A DNA stretch of 64,000 bases, from contig WPIO01000024.1 of NCBI GenBank assembly GCA_009760855.2, forward strand, positions 4,674,501 through 4,738,500, written 5' to 3'. Source of the stretch: Cristatella mucedo. Lineage: Eukaryota > Bryozoa > Phylactolaemata > Cristatellidae. Shown here piece after piece: positions 32,300-43,089 of the stretch. The translations under genes and the position numbers were made by a program. The notes beneath the pieces were generated by a model that saw only the letters and a program-made list of their open reading frames with translations, did not search any database and was not told the origin of the DNA. Numbering within the stretch: the stretch's first letter is position 1; each line of letters starts with the position of its first letter.

Positions 32300-32870
32300 A
32301 AACAACACAATAGAGGAACAAACGGATGAGAGATGGGAGCTTAAATTCAAGATTGAATTTGACTGGTAGCCCAGGCATATTGGTAAGCAGTTGCTTATCT
32401 TGAAAGACTTTGGCAACAACACCTAAAAACAGTGACTTACAGCAGTTTAGTTGGGATTTTAAGAATGCACAATACACTAGGTCTGCGGTTTAATTATCCA
32501 AGCAAGCCAGAATTCTAGTAATGCTCTGCAAGTAAATGTAATCAGGCTTGACTACTCAGGAGATACGATCATCTTTCACCAAGTCGTTTGGAGGAGGACA
32601 CCGAGATGCAGGGCAGAAGCTGAGGAGAAATGCTGGCATATTTGGAGAGTCAGGCCTTCCAGTTTCTGAGTATCCCTTTTTCTCATCAACAGTATGACTA
32701 TTGTAGCACTATTCATATTCAGAAAGTTATAAGCCATCAAAGTGGGAAAGTGGGCAATGCCTGCCTTGACTTTTGCACTCACATGACTCTTGAGAAACTC
32801 AACACCTTGTGCATACTTAGCAAACGACCTATGGCCGCAGCATTGCTCTCTGTAAACAAAGCTACATAAA
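32300..32870 (-). mobile_element. LINE-A fragment, degenerate
   Basis: Minus-strand reading at 32576-32782 follows LINE-A: NFLNMNSATIVIL and KLEGLTLQI correspond to NFLELNDDKTNLT and NLEWLTLEI of the 36.7-kb copy. Upstream on the transcript strand are remnants of the RT thumb region (32292-32477). No 3' UTR. Confidence 0.6.
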
Positions 32871-33419
32871 TGAGCACTCCTTGCTGCTTTCCCTACTAGA
32901 CCGATTCAAAGTTAGCTGTCCATAGCTAAGACAAAGAGACCTGCACTTTAATGGTGCTGCAAGGCTTTGCAGACTTACCCACCCGTCACTGGTGACAATT
33001 TTCAAGCGATTGGACATCGGCTTTCCACTTCTGCACCGGTATTTGCCAGTTTATAAAGCTGCCTTTCTGGGTGGTACTTTGTAGTTTTAATGTTATCAAA
33101 GGAGAGGCGACACGGTTTGATTGCCCTAGGAACCTACTCCAACAGAATGCATTAGCTCATGGCTAGATATTCATAATCGTCAGCAGTTCAGCATATTATA
33201 TCGCCTACTTCGAAATTTAAATCTAACTTTAGGATTGAGAAACCGAAATACTAAGAACCACTGAAAGCTCAAAGGGTGGATCAAGTCAACCACCGGAGTC
33301 TAGCCACTCAAGGAAATTAATTCTTAGTAACATGATGGGCCTGCCCACTTCTCTCATGTTAAGTGCCAAAAAAAAATTTGGTTTCCTTAGCTCGTACTAA
33401 AAGAATGTTATATAGACAT

Positions 33420-33690
33420 CAGCATTGTCCGTGGTCCGGCATGTTGAATTCCATTAACACTAATCTGTCGATATGCTGCCTTCCCAGCATGCGTAGCAAT
33501 GAAAACACTACATTATCGTTATAGTTGCAACCATCATTTAGTCTCCCGTGCTTGAGCTCTGTTCTATGGTTACTTGAACCAGTGGGCATGCAATTTAGTT
33601 CAACAGCACTTGCTCTAGTGATTGCACAGAGCACCAGAAGACCACATACCAGTGAAAGGGCACAGGAGTGAGTACAAAAGGAGGCAATTG
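33420..33690 (-). other. Possible exon: signal peptide-like start and lectin/F5-8-like segment
   Basis: The minus frame 33419-33763 contains a hydrophobic run (SCALSLVCGLLVLCAITRASA) like a signal peptide with an A-x-A end. Next come VELNCMPTGSSNHRTELKHG and LNDGCNY, then MLGRQHIDRLVLM. This order (S-S, then DG-C, then LG..hid.l.l) faintly resembles fucolectin or F5/8-type sugar-binding domains. There is no convincing start codon context. An alternative is that the hydrophobic run is a pyrimidine tract before an acceptor (AATCACTAG). Confidence 0.25.
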
Positions 33691-34208
33691 CAGAGCCATG
33701 CAGAATTTTCAAGGTACAACATGCGTGCTGTCTGTTTTGCACCACGCAGGTAACACGGCACAAGGTGAGCGGCTGCGAATAATGATGACCCTGTCATGCA
33801 GCCGTCTTACCTGAGCTTGGCAGGTTTGGCAAAAAAGAGCAAGCAGGCAGGCGAGCTTGGCCGAGCTTGTTTTACGATGCATGGCAAACGAGTGGCTGGC
33901 ACCAACTACTGCACCACTCGTCGTCTGAGCCTTGGTGGCTTAAATTACTGGCACCTGAGACATTCACAGACAGGGAGAAAGGGCGAGCATTCTCGCCTCC
34001 TGACATGGAGCTCTCTAACGACTGTTTGTGTTCGTTGCAGAATTCTTCCGAAAACCGAAGTTCTTGCGAACATCGTATACGAAAGCGAAATGGCTAAGAC
34101 CATTTAAAGTTATTCTGATTGTTGTTTGACCATAGCGCGTTAGAAATTACATGCCTGTGGATATCTAAACGCTTATCGCTTCGGGCTGCTGGGTCTCCCA
34201 CGCAGGTG

Positions 34209-34271
34209 GCTGCCTTGGCTACGCCAGCAGCTGCCCTAGCTACACCGGCAGCTGCCTTAGCAACGCTGGCT
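34209..34271 (+). repeat. Three 21-base tandem repeats
   Basis: GCTGCCTTGGCTACGCCAGC-type unit three times with a few changes, encoding AALATPA, AALATPA, AALATLA in one frame. It lies just upstream of the long LINE-A copy and may belong to its 5' UTR. Confidence 0.85.
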
Positions 34272-34559
34272 GCTAGTAACCTGTATGTTAGTTATGATCA
34301 TCAGCAGCTGTTATCGCTTCGTCATCGTAGATAAAATGCATTCCTAGATATTAATGTTGTTGCTAAGATTCATAAACTATGCATTAAGAAAAGAAAAGCA
34401 CCCCATAGCCGCATCGGTGGCCGGAACCCCCACGTCAGATGCCGCTCGTTGGGCAGGAACTGTGAGCTGAGTACCCGCTCGTTTGGTATTCCTAGCATTG
34501 TCTCGAACGTCTCAGCACTCTCCCGCACATGCCTCACTGTAAATCTCTCTAACTTAGTG

Positions 34560-37500
34560 GTCATCAGGCATGTTGTAACTCCATCGGCCAGACTTAACGC
34601 TTGCCTTTGTAATCCTCGTTCAATGTGCAATAATGCAATAAACCACTAGTAGTAAGTGACCTTTCTTCTGAAAATGGTATCGATGTGCTCACCCCAACTG
34701 AAACTTGGCTAAAATCGATAAACTGCCCAACAATTAAAGACGCTACCCCATCTGGTTTTCTCGTTCTTTCACACCCCTAGATCAATCAAAACTGGAGGTA
34801 GAGTTGCTATTATTGTGCTCTCGAAATTCAACTTCAAGCCATTTGCAGTACCCTTGAAGCAGTCTTTTGATTCAATTGTATTGGTCTCATCCGAAAAGAA
34901 GCTACTGATGGAGGCAGTAGTCTATCGCCCACCAGGTACCAAATCCTCTTTTATCTCAGATTTCTCCAATCTCATTTCGATTCTGTGTGCAAGAAATTGA
35001 TCCTTCCTCGCTATGTGTGATTTCAACGTTCACTTTGATAACTTATCTGACGCTTTCAGTACCAAATTTCGTGCATTCACTGACTCATTTTATTGTCTCT
35101 TGTGGCTCATGTGCATGGCCCTACTCACATCAAGGGTCACACACTCGACCAGATTTTCTCATGCTTGTGCACTTTGTCATCACCAATTATCACCAAATCC
35201 ATCTTATCTGACCACATGCAGATCTCATTCAATCTACAGTGTGTGCCCACCTCCTCCCTTAAAATAACATGTAAATCGCGAAACCTCAAGGCCCTTGACA
35301 TCGATGCTTTCCGTGCGATAATTCTGCTTCACCTCTGCTGCTCAGTCCTCCCTCCGATCTGTCATCATTGGTAGATAGCTACAACACGACACTAGCTGAC
35401 TCGCTCGACGAGTTTGCACCTCTAACAAATGCGCACTGTGCGCCCTCTCCCAGATGGCCTATGCTTTACCACGGAAATTAAACTAGCCGGGTCTAGTAAG
35501 TGAAAGCTTAAAAAGGATACAAAAGATCTGGCCAGACTGTCCATCGACAGGCATATGAAGACTACTGCATGTCGTACCAATCAATAATAGCAAAGGCTAA
35601 GTCTAGCTTCTATAGAAACATTGCTGAATCACAGATGCACAATCCAAAAATGCTGATGTCGACGATCAACCATCTCCTCAACCACTCACAGATTAGCTCC
35701 TTACCTGATGATCCTTGTGATAATCTAGCCGATCGCTTCTCTCGATTCTTTGTGCAGAAGATGGACAAGATCGGAGAATCCATCCCTGCGATGACAACCT
35801 CCCCACTAGAATGCTGTTCCTCGGTTCCTGGCTGCACCTCAATGTCTGCATTTAAACAGGTCACTAGTGATCTAGTCCTAAAGTTCGTATCCTAATCAAA
35901 GAAGACTACAAGTCCCCTGGATGTTATTTCCACTGTCCTGCTCCTAAGTTGCATTGATCTGCTGCTGCCATGCATAACTAACATATATGTCATATATGTC
36001 AATATGTCATTAGTATCGGGTCATGTCCCAGCACCTTTCAAAAAAGCTGTAGTCAGGCCACTTCTCAAGAAAGTGACACTAGACCAAGAGAACTTAAGCA
36101 ACTACCGCCCAGTCTCTCTTCTACCATTCCTATCAAAGACAATGGAACGGGTCGTGGCGGACATGCTAAACTCATAGACCGAATCTTCACACCTTGCTAG
36201 TAAGTAATAGTATGGCTGTAGAGCTAATCACTCAACAGAGTCAGCATTGCTTAGGGTATACAACGACCTACTTAGGAATGCAGACATGGGTAGAGTGTCT
36301 CTGCTTGTTTTGCTTGATCTTTCGGCAGCTTTTGATACTATCGATCATGAAATTCTTCTAGAGCACCTCTTATCCCACCTGATCATCACTGGCATTGCTC
36401 TATTATTGCTCAGGTCCTATCTCAGCGCTAGACTCCCGAGTCTTGAGGAGAATGGACAAAGGTCATCTGATGTACCTCTGAAATATGGGGTACCTCGGAG
36501 CTCCGTGCTAGATCTGATTATTTTCACAGTTTATACTCTCCCTCTTGCTGATGTGATTGCTAAGTTCAATCTAGGCTTTCACTTCTATGCGGATGACACT
36601 CAGTTGCACCTTTGCTTTGATCCCTCCCAGCCTTCGAGCACCTCAAACTCTCTCAACTCACTTGCTGCATGTATTGATGACATCCACTAATGGATGGCAG
36701 CAAACTTTCTAGAACTAAACGATGATAAAACTAACTTAACAGTTAGGGGCAAGCCCAGTGTGATCACCAACTTGGAATGGCTGACGCTCGAAATTGGCTC
36801 TGCCAGCATATTTCCTGTTGAATCAGCTCGAAATCTAGGTGTCATGTTCCAAAGCGAGCTTCCATCAGACGACCATGTCAGCTCTACAGTCAAATCGGCC
36901 TATTTTCAGCTTCATAACGTTGCTAAAATTTGGGCTTGTTTAGATAAGGATATCACGTCCTAGTTAATCCATGCATTTGTGACACACAGTCTCGATTTCT
37001 GCAACTCACTGCTTACTGGCCTACCGGCATGTGCGATCCGGCAATTGCAGCTGGTGCCAAACTCCACAGCTAGGCTTGTCTGTCGTGAGCGTCACAGTTG
37101 CCACATTACTCCACATATCGCCGACCTGCACTGGCTTCCAGTCAACCCACGGATTGACTTCGAGGTTTTGTTGCTCACTTTTAGGTCACCTCATTCTTTG
37201 GCTCAAGCCTATCTCTCAGATTTAGTTCCTCACCAAGCCAAAGAATCGTACCACCTGCTTTTCGGAATCCAACAGTCTACATGTACCTCGTACAAACTTC
37301 AAATCCTTTGGAGACGATGCTTTTAGTTCGTTTGCACCACCTTGAACTCCCTCCCGACTTGCCTTAGAACATCCCCTGACTTGACATTTAAAAAGAACTT
37401 AAAAACACACCTATTTAGCACAGCATTTAGTGGGTCCTTGTGATTCGTCCTTCATGTGCTTGGGCGTGCATACACTGTGCATGCTGTCACTAACCACATA

Positions 37501-37690
37501 TGCATGCTGACCCTGTCCATGTCACCTCTAACCATGTAATTCATTTTGTTTGTATATCAAGCATGATATCACTCACCATTCAATTGCATTTTCCTTCGCA
37601 GCAAAGGTAAAGACCCTAGAGAGAGAGTTTGAGTTCTCCGAGGGCGCTTTATCAAATGCATTATTATTATTATATTATTATTATATGCTT
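34560..37690 (+). mobile_element. LINE-A, longest copy (CR1/L2-like non-LTR retrotransposon)
   Basis: Domain order is that of a CR1/L2-type LINE. The endonuclease starts near 34600 (LNACLCNPRSMCNNA), continues with TPTETWLKS (about 34695), AVVYRPPGTKSSF (about 34915) and a degraded C-terminal part. A linker and RT follow: NYRPVSLLPFLSKTMER (about 36105), LLVLLDLSAAFDTIDHEI (about 36305) and the catalytic FYADDTQL at 36583-36606. The post-RT region holds CRERHSCHITPHI and LHWLPVNPRIDFEV. The 3' UTR ends GAGGGCGCTTTATCAAATGC plus (ATT)n at about 37655-37690. Several frameshifts and stops make it inactive, though YADD survives. The 5' limit is uncertain and may reach about 33830. Confidence 0.88.
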
Positions 37691-37739
37691 TATTTTGACC
37701 CCTGAGCCTGGCTGTAGTGTAAGCTATATGTACAGCAAC

Positions 37740-38310
37740 TCGCACACATGTAACCTATGCCGGTGAGTGAAAGCATGTGTTCGTTACTGTTCCGTCAGGT
37801 CAGTATAGCCAAGCTGGGGTTGCTGGTACTTATTCGGCTTTTGATTGGGTAAACTCAATTGCACGGTATGTTCCGAACAGACGATTTGCGGCTTTGTGTT
37901 GAGATCTGCTCAGAACAAGCTTGTAACCGCGCAGAAACTCGTCCCCCGGCTCTCTACCTTTGGACTGTGTGGGGCAGTGCTGCGGTGCGGTTAAATCACA
38001 GGCGGCCACAACTGGGTGCCGAAAGCAACAGTTTATTGTGGACCTGTTAGTAGTGGTTACGCTTCAGCGAAGGTGCTTTACACGGCGCGAACCGGACCAA
38101 CGGAGTTAACTGAGCGAACTCCCGAAGCCCGCGCATAATAAATATCCTATGCGAGCGTCGCTAGCGATTGTCCCAACCCCGAAGGCGGGCCGCTACAGCA
38201 CCCCAAGATACGAGCAGCTAACTGAGTAGCCGGCAGAACACAACTGCACAGTCTAAGTTGCACTTAGCTGCAACAACTACCGAAGCTGCAGCCCTGAGCT
38301 CTGTCAGTCC
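37740..38310. other. GC-rich segment of unknown origin
   Basis: Base composition is higher in G+C than the flanks. TTTATT (AATAAA on the minus strand) occurs at 38032-38037. No coding domain. It might be a solo terminal repeat read from the minus strand, but no matching second copy was found by eye. Confidence 0.3.
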
Positions 38311-38321
38311 TGTCGTTTTAT

Positions 38322-38322
38322 A

Positions 38323-38362
<40 letters not shown>

Positions 38363-38381
38363 TTTTCTTTCTCTCTTGCTT

Positions 38382-38464
<83 letters not shown>

Positions 38465-38678
38465 ATCTTTCTCTCTTTCTTTCTCTCTTTCTTTCTCTCT
38501 TTCTCTCTTTCTCTCTTTCTCTCTTTCTCTCCTTCTCTCCTTCTCTCTTTCTGTCCTTCTCTCCTTCTCTCCTTCTCTCCTTCTCTCCTTCTCTCCTTCT
38601 CTCCTTCTCTCCTTCTCTCCTTCTCTCCTTCTCTCATTCTCTCCTTCTCTCCTTCTCTCCTTCTCTCTCTCTCTCTCT
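38322..38678. repeat. (CT)n tract with 8-base higher-order repeat
   Basis: Pure and interrupted (CT)n to about 38530 is followed by about 17 units of TTCTCTCC and variants to about 38665, then (CT)n again. The long open frames over it on both strands are artefacts. Confidence 0.97.
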
Positions 38679-38766
38679 GCCCTCTTGACCTTGGGCGTGG
38701 CTGCTATTGTTTTTGTCGGACCCTAGCTCTCGGTGTCCGTCATCGGCCTAATTTGTTTGGCTCGTC

Positions 38767-38855
38767 CTTGGCTAGTAATTGGCTAGTCCTTGGCTAGTCC
38801 TTGGCTAGCCCCTAGCTAGTCCCTGGCTAGTCCTTGGCTAGTCCTTGGCTAGTCC
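38767..38855. repeat. 11-base minisatellite TTGGCTAGTCC
   Basis: About eight head-to-tail units of TTGGCTAGTCC with single-base variants (for example TTGGCTAGCCC, CTAGCTAGTCC). Confidence 0.92.
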
Positions 38856-38959
38856 GCCCGCTGCTGTTGCTCTAGGTGCCCTAGTCAGATCCACTAAAGC
38901 AAGGGCTAATATCGCGGCTAGCCTTGAGAGCTGCTCCGTTGCAATCTATGTCGCCACCA

Positions 38960-39420
38960 CGACTTTTTGCCGGCCTTCTGCACTGGCTCCTAATGAAACA
39001 GGTAATGGCGTTCCATGTTTTGACATTCATTGTTGGGTCTCTTCGTTGCCTAGCTTCGGATTATTTATCAGAACAACTCCTAATCAGACTTGGAATCTCA
39101 TACCCACTCGTTTAACTTGAGTTGTTTACCTGTGCCCTAAAGGACCTCAAATCCATTGAGACCGCGCTTTTAGCCCACATGCTCCCAAAGCCCGGAACTC
39201 GCATTTCACAAATACTTTAATAACCCCTGACTTGACTCAACTGAAACAGAAACTAAAACCCTTGTGCTCCACACAGCATAAATCCTTTAAAGTGAAGATT
39301 CGCGTGGTGTAATATAAAGATAAACGACGATGAGCATGCTCTAACTAACCAATTGATATGTTTACTTGCTAACGTATTCTATCATGCTTGCTGCAATATG
39401 CTGTGGTCTTAAGTCCATTG
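38960..39420 (+). mobile_element. LINE-A fragment, degenerate 3' coding end
   Basis: GLLHWLLMKQVMAFHVLTF and LASDYLSEQL correspond to DLHWLPVNPRIDFEVLLLTF and LAQAYLSDLV. Then CCCAAAGCCCGGAACTC (coding around KxWNS) and the LTQLKQKLK region. The 3' UTR is nearly unrecognisable. Confidence 0.7.
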
Positions 39421-39726
39421 GCCACAGATGAAATGGAACTCTCGCTGTGGAGCTGCTCCTTGCCGATTCCTGAAAAATGTATGCAATGGTGCCACCTTAA
39501 CACACATATTATCTCTAGTAGTAACATTAAAGGGCAGAAATAATCAGCTCCTCTCCAGGATTACAACTTATCCTTATCTACAGTCTATTACACTTCCTTT
39601 CAAAGCAACAGGGATTCGTGGGTGCATAGATTCAGACACAGTGCACATTTCTCAAGGCCCATTGAAAGCTGACCAACTTTTTACACGAATTTGGCTTTTT
39701 AGGCCACCAAACTTTCAATCAAATGG

Positions 39727-39905
39727 TGAGCCGTGATGGCACACTAGGTAAGGCGGTTGCTTTCACGACCTCGGTCCCGAGATCGTGAGTTCGATTCCTG
39801 TGGTGGGCGATTCTTTATCGCCACTGCAAGTGGTGGGGATAGCCGTAAAGTCATTTACGTCGCTACACAAAAAGAGGCTGTTTAATCGGCTAGGATTTAT
39901 TTATT
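39727..39905 (+). mobile_element. SINE-2 copy, near full length
   Basis: tRNA-derived head: A box TGGCACACTAGG matches the pol III consensus, and the B box is GAGTTCGATTCC. The body holds two self-complementary blocks (TATCGCCACTGCAAGTGGTG..GATA, and AGCCGTAAAG). The tail GAGGCTGTTTAATCGGCTAGG is followed by (ATTT)n. Confidence 0.92.
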
Positions 39906-40289
39906 ATTTATATAATTAAAAGGAACCTTTCATCACTAGAAATTAGGAATCAGGAGTTAAATCTGGGCGGTCGTAATCTTGCTAATATATCATGCCAACT
40001 TTTCAATGTTTGCAGTTACTAGAGAGAAACAGTTCCTTTATAGATATAACAAACGTCGAAATAGAAAGTATGCTTAGCTTTATTGTGATTATTTAAGGCG
40101 GCAAAAGGGGTTTCAAAACTGCCTCCGCTCAAGTCAACTAGGTTACGATCATTTCTAGAGATTATTAGACGTTCCTAGTGACCTTAAAGAGATGATGTGA
40201 TCATTCAATTTTAAATCAAGCGCCCTACTACACAGATGTGGCCTTTTTTGTTGGGAAAAATATGTAGCCAGGATCCATCACTCTCCGAC

Positions 40290-40557
40290 TCTTTCCTACC
40301 AACCAGGACGACTCCCCAATAGGCCAGGCAGGGTCCGGCCAGCTTTTCTGAATAATAATTTAGCCATACCTTGCACCAACGTCAAATCCCTTGGATAGCA
40401 CGCCTTTAATCCATATGCTCCATAAGTACAAAACTCTATCCCGAATGCTGTCCAAAATCCTTTATTTGATAAAATGCAAACGAAACTTTTAATACACCTG
40501 CTCGTCACAACATTAGGTGAGTCAGTATGATTCTTCCTGCTACAACGTAAAGCGCCC

Positions 40558-40650
<93 letters not shown>

Positions 40651-40691
40651 GACAGAGAGACAGAGAGAGAGACAGAGAGAGAGAGAGAGAC

Positions 40692-40732
<41 letters not shown>

Positions 40733-40900
40733 GACAGAGGCAGAGAGACAGAGCGAGACAGAGACAGAGAGAGACGGAGACAGAGACAGACAGGCAGACA
40801 GACAGACCGAGAATGTGAGAGACAGAGGGACAGAGATATAGAGAAAGAGAGCTTGAGTTCTCTGAGGGCGCTTTAACAAGTGTATTATTGTTATTATTAA
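40290..40900 (+). mobile_element. LINE-A 3' part with (GA)n expansion
   Basis: Degenerate C-terminal coding sequence (40300-40510) and a much shortened 3' UTR are followed by AAGCGCCCAGAGAGAG. The (GA)n array follows, and then GCTTGAGTTCTCTGAGGGCG and the (ATT)n-like tail. The array has replaced the GAAAGAGATTGAG stretch of the family 3' end. Confidence 0.8.
40557..40850. repeat. (GA)n / (GACA)n array
   Basis: Nearly pure (GA)n to about 40640, then GA interrupted by CA with a (CAGA)n stretch at about 40700-40735. It lies inside a LINE-A 3' end. Confidence 0.97.
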
Positions 40901-40999
40901 TATTGCTTGATTAATTTTGTATGCAACCAAGAGTGGTGACACTGCGACTGCTTCCACTAACCAAAATAACATGTTGAGGCCGGTCATGCCCCTGTAAAG

Positions 41000-41745
41000 G
41001 ATTGTTTGTATGTAATGTATCTCCGTTTGTAATTCCAGCAAGTCATAAAGACTATGTGGGTGTTACTCAGGAGAGTTTTGTATAGCCCACTCACTGCCTA
41101 AGCGGCTTTCGGTACGCATTCGGTAGCCACCAGACTTTGTCTGACGCAACGCAGAAAAAGTGGGAAGCATAGCAGAGTCAAGAGAGCAGTTGAGGTAGTG
41201 AGTAGCATGGAAGCAGCAGCTCAGGACCACTGAAAAAAATGAGCGATAGTCGGCAGCAGGAGAGTAGTTGCAGTTTCGTAAGAATTGTGGAAGCGAGTTC
41301 CACAGTCTCGGACATGCAGAGCTAAAGCTTCTATCGCCAACGGTCTTTAAGCGGAGGAATGGAACAACTAATTTATTGTCCACACAGGACCTGTGGGCGC
41401 GAAGAGGCTGAAACTGGTGCAGCCGTTCTGCTAGGTACGAAGGAGCCAAGCCGTGGGGGGCCTTGTGGGTCAGGGTAAGAACTTTGCTTTGTATCCGTTG
41501 GTCAACCGGCATCCATCCTAGCTCATTTAGCAAAGGAGACACGTGCTCAAACCTCTGCAACTTGAAGACTAGCCTGGCAGCAATATACATAGTCAGCTGC
41601 AGCGGTCTAGTTTCTGCCTTTGGTAGCCCAGCCAAAAGGGAATTACAATAATCAAGCTGAGGCAGAACGAAGGAGCTAGTTAAATTGTTTACAAGCCACT
41701 GTTGAAGACAGCTCCTAATCTTTGATATGAATAGGGATAGGGATT
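41000..41745 (-). mobile_element. LINE-B copy, 5'-truncated, well preserved
   Basis: Minus-strand open frame 41063-41635 (190 codons) matches the C-terminal third of LINE-B: LVFKLQRFEHVSPLLNELGW, VDQRIQSKVLTLTHKAPHG, DNKLVVPFLRLKTVGDRSFS, RLWNSLPQFLRN. The 3' end (AATGTATCTCCGT in plus reading) is at about 41015. The frame ends with TESRLGSEWAIQNSPE and runs without interruption, so this copy is relatively young. Confidence 0.9.
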
Positions 41746-41799
41746 CCCTGCTAACTAAGTCCAGCTTTATAACCTGGCACCTACAGTCATAACCATTTG

Positions 41800-41880
41800 G
41801 TGAATGGAAACAGATTCAGTTCTCTTAAAGCACTTTCCCAATATATTATTATCGTTATTATTATTATTATTATTATCATG
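41800..41880 (+). mobile_element. SINE-1 or LINE-A 3' tip with (ATT)n
   Basis: AACAGATTCAGTTCTCTTAA and AGCACT match the shared 3' tail of SINE-1 and LINE-A, followed by (ATT)n at about 41850-41877. Too short to assign. Confidence 0.6.
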
Positions 41881-42004
41881 CATTGTCTGAACGATAGAGA
41901 ATGTCAGGTCTGGAAGACAAGGCACTGGATCTATACAAACCGCTCTTTTCTAATTGTGCTCGATCAATATAGGGTATTTGTTGTATCTGGTACATGAGAC
42001 CAGT

Positions 42005-42460
42005 TGCCAATAGAATTCAGAAGGATCTGTTCTCCTTCGTTTACTTATTTCCCTGCATTCCGACCATCTCTCAAAAATTATTCACTTCTCAGCTTACGAT
42101 GCACGGTTCTTTTGTCGTTTAACTATCAGACTATGGCTTCTCTAACTAATCAACTTGATGATTGTCTTGCACATATTCGATCAGGTCAGTCAGCCAATTG
42201 CTTTAGACTAGATGATAATTAAACCAAATTCACCATAGTATATCCCGAACGCTCGGCTGGACTGAAGACTTCAACTTTGTAATTGGTGACGCTGTAAACT
42301 TACTCTCATCGTGAGCTCGGAATCTGCGTTTAAATTAATCAGACTTCTTCCGAATCTAGCTACCGCGATTGATCCCTGTCACAGATTATGGACCCTTTTA
42401 CACAGGCGCTTATCAAAAATCCTTCAAGCTCCCAGGTTCTCTTGAGGTCGGACTATACCT
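42005..42460 (+). mobile_element. LINE-B fragment, degenerate
   Basis: NQLDDCLAHIRSGQSANCF and RLDDN (42148-42222) correspond to EKLNACLADIRSWMSENFL and KLNDD just after the RT catalytic box. AGL and the GDA..NL region follow. Stops and deletions throughout. Confidence 0.65.
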
Positions 42461-42469
42461 ATTCTGATT

Positions 42470-42652
42470 TAAATAAATAAATCCTATCTGATTAAACAGC
42501 CTCTTTTTGTATAGCGACAGAAGAGCCTTTACGGCTATCACCACCGCTTGCGGTGGCGATAAAGGATCGCCAACCGCAGGAATCGAACCCACGACCTCGA
42601 GACCGAGGTCGCGAAAGCAATCACCTTACCTAGTGTGCCATCACGGCTTACT
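42470..42652 (-). mobile_element. SINE-2 copy, near full length
   Basis: On the minus strand: A box TGGCACACTAGG, B box GGGTTCGATTCC, the TATCGCCACCGCAAGCGGTGG hairpin block (given within 20 bases as TCGCCACCGCAAGCGGTGG), AGCCGTAAAGG, then AGAGGCTGTTTAATC and (ATTT)n-like end. One of the best preserved copies. Confidence 0.93.
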
Positions 42653-43089
42653 GAAGTACCTGAAAATTCATTAATCCACCGTAGCTAGTGACGAATGTGG
42701 CTGCAAAGCTAGTAAAGAAATGCAGAGATTTACCAGTGTGCCTTTTCTATTAAATGATCTCTGATAGCTCCCTGATTATTACCGGATAATGAGTGACGAG
42801 TTATGAGCTAATCAACAAGGCTGACCATGGCTTGACTAATTCACATCTAGCTGAACAGGGGTACCACTTTCAGCATCTCGTGCATTCAGATACTGGGCTA
42901 GTCAGACAAGTAATCTATTAGCGGTTAAACATCTATGCAGAAAAAGGTAGCCAGGCATCATGAAATGCAGGATAAAGTGATTCTACAGGTGGAAAAAAGA
43001 AAAATATGAGAAGGCCACGTGACGCCACTCTATGAAAAATGAAAATTATTCCTCTCCTTCATCATAAATCAGCGTTAGGCGTCCTTAAG

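Noticed and set aside
38218-38797. Long Leu/Ser and Arg/Glu frames over the CT tract
   Set aside because: They are translations of a microsatellite and its complement.
39727-39800. tRNA genes at SINE heads (also 42580, 47690, 53160, 63360)
   Set aside because: A and B boxes are present, but the sequences do not fold into a full cloverleaf with acceptor stem and recur with SINE bodies, so they are SINE heads.
40505-41041. 178-codon frame over the GA tract
   Set aside because: Simple-repeat artefact inside a LINE-A 3' end.
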